Positions 33,429 through 34,063 of a stretch of 34,063 nt of DNA are shown here, piece after piece. Position numbers and translations under genes: made by a program. The notes beneath the pieces are model-generated. The model saw nothing but the letters and a program-made list of their open reading frames with translations. It was not told where the DNA came from and did no database searches. Position 1 is the first letter of the stretch. Every line of letters begins with the position of its first letter. Source of the stretch: Planctomycetota bacterium. GTDB taxonomy: Bacteria > Planctomycetota > UBA8108 > UBA1146. The stretch covers positions 1-34,063 of the forward strand of contig JABHOG010000059.1 of NCBI GenBank assembly GCA_018694835.1, written 5' to 3'.

Positions 33429-34063
33429 TCACTTCTTGTTCGTTTTTTTCTCGCTCGGCATCAGTCGATCGGGATATGGAATCATCCGACCTGCCCGGCT
33501 CGGCATCCCCGCCTTGACCTGGCGCAGGTGTTTCCCGAGTGTTGCGGATAACGCCGCCAGCACCTGCGGGTTTTCTTTTGAAAGATCGTTCTTCTCTGCC
33601 AGATCATCGCCGAGGTGATAGAGCACCCGGGTGGGGAGCGGGTGGTGATAATAGATCATCTTCCATGGTCCCTGGCGGATCGAACTGAACGGCAAGATGC
33701 CAGGTCCTCGTGGTCCCCAGAAGTGCGGCATGTGCCAGAACAGTGGCCGATTCGGATCGATTGCCGATTCGTCTCCTCTTAACAGTGGCACCAGGCTGCT
33801 TCCTTCAAGGGTCCTCTGATGAGCGGGCGGGCACTCCACTCCTGCGATCTGCAAGAGGGTGGGAAAGTGGTCATGACTGATCACTGGAGTTGTACAGATC
33901 CGCCCGGCGTCGATGGTGCCTGGCCAGCGGATGACCAGCGGCACTCGGGTGCCCCCCTCCAGCGCCGAACCCTTGCCACTGTTGAGCGGGTGGTTGTGAG
34001 TGTGCGCTTTTCCATCGCGGGCGTGAGCCGACAGGCCACCGTTATCACTGGTGAAGATGATGA
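33429..34063 (-). CDS. Sulfatase, C-terminal part (partial)
   Basis: The gene enters from beyond the window end; about 210 C-terminal residues are visible. They contain the metal-site motif FTSDNGG near the window edge, then LNSGKGSALEGGTRVPLVIRWPG, the hallmark substrate-facing segment of type I sulfatases, followed by DHFPTLLQIAGV and the closing block with LYHLGDDLAEKNDL. A basic tail (SEKKTNKK) ends the protein. The catalytic cysteine motif lies outside the window. It converges with rpmB, 16 bases apart. Confidence 0.92.
   Translation of the reverse strand, partial: IIFTSDNGGLSAHARDGKAHTHNHPLNSGKGSALEGGTRVPLVIRWPGTIDAGRICTTPVISHDHFPTLLQIAGVECPPAHQRTLEGSSLVPLLRGDESAIDPNRPLFWHMPHFWGPRGPGILPFSSIRQGPWKMIYYHHPLPTRVLYHLGDDLAEKNDLSKENPQVLAALSATLGKHLRQVKAGMPSRAGRMIPYPDRLMPSEKKTNKK

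Overview
The window reads as chromosomal DNA of a planctomycete (Planctomycetota). The evidence is the combination of two sulfatases, a DUF1080 (3-keto-disaccharide hydrolase-like) protein, a twin-arginine Gfo/Idh/MocA oxidoreductase with the typical planctomycete leader, a Calx-beta/dockerin-like secreted protein, many multihaem cytochromes and frequent TTG and GTG starts. This is inferred from protein families; no rRNA or tRNA gene is present to confirm it. I see no insertion sequence, prophage or CRISPR array.

Layout. 1-2174 (+): the tail of a histidine phosphatase, a secreted Calx-beta/dockerin-like protein and an overlapping lipoprotein with four zinc ribbons, followed by a strong terminator and a short tandem repeat. 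2555-5519: a phosphatase-like gene (-), a secreted EF-hand-like protein coupled to a short-chain dehydrogenase (+), and thiol peroxidase tpx (-). 5520-6265 is AT-rich and gene-poor. 6266-12316 (-): a short-chain dehydrogenase, then a sugar-type ABC importer (binding protein, double ATPase, permease) with overlapping ends, then a DUF1080 protein. 12756-15067 (+): an FAD monooxygenase and an aminotransferase.

15071-27771 (-) is the most interesting part: eight closely spaced genes plus a ninth, paralogous one upstream. In transcription order they are a pentahaem cytochrome, its paralogue, an outer-membrane beta-barrel, a membrane-anchored NAD(P)H/flavin/2Fe-2S reductase, a tetrahaem c554-like cytochrome, a protein with two cyclic-nucleotide-binding domains and four 4Fe-4S clusters, a membrane protein with two His-x13-His pairs (predicted dihaem cytochrome b) and a membrane-anchored decahaem cytochrome. 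Together they encode parts for an electron path from cytoplasmic NAD(P)H, through the inner membrane and periplasm, to a porin-like barrel. That makes a porin-cytochrome-like conduit, or another multihaem respiratory system, a reasonable hypothesis. Three of the cytochromes share an acidic LLxDD-type repeat.

27870-34063: a sulfatase (+); an operon of aldose 1-epimerase, a small membrane protein and a Gfo/Idh/MocA oxidoreductase (-), all fitting polysaccharide or sugar breakdown; ribosomal protein L28 (+); and the C-terminal part of a second sulfatase (-) running off the window end.
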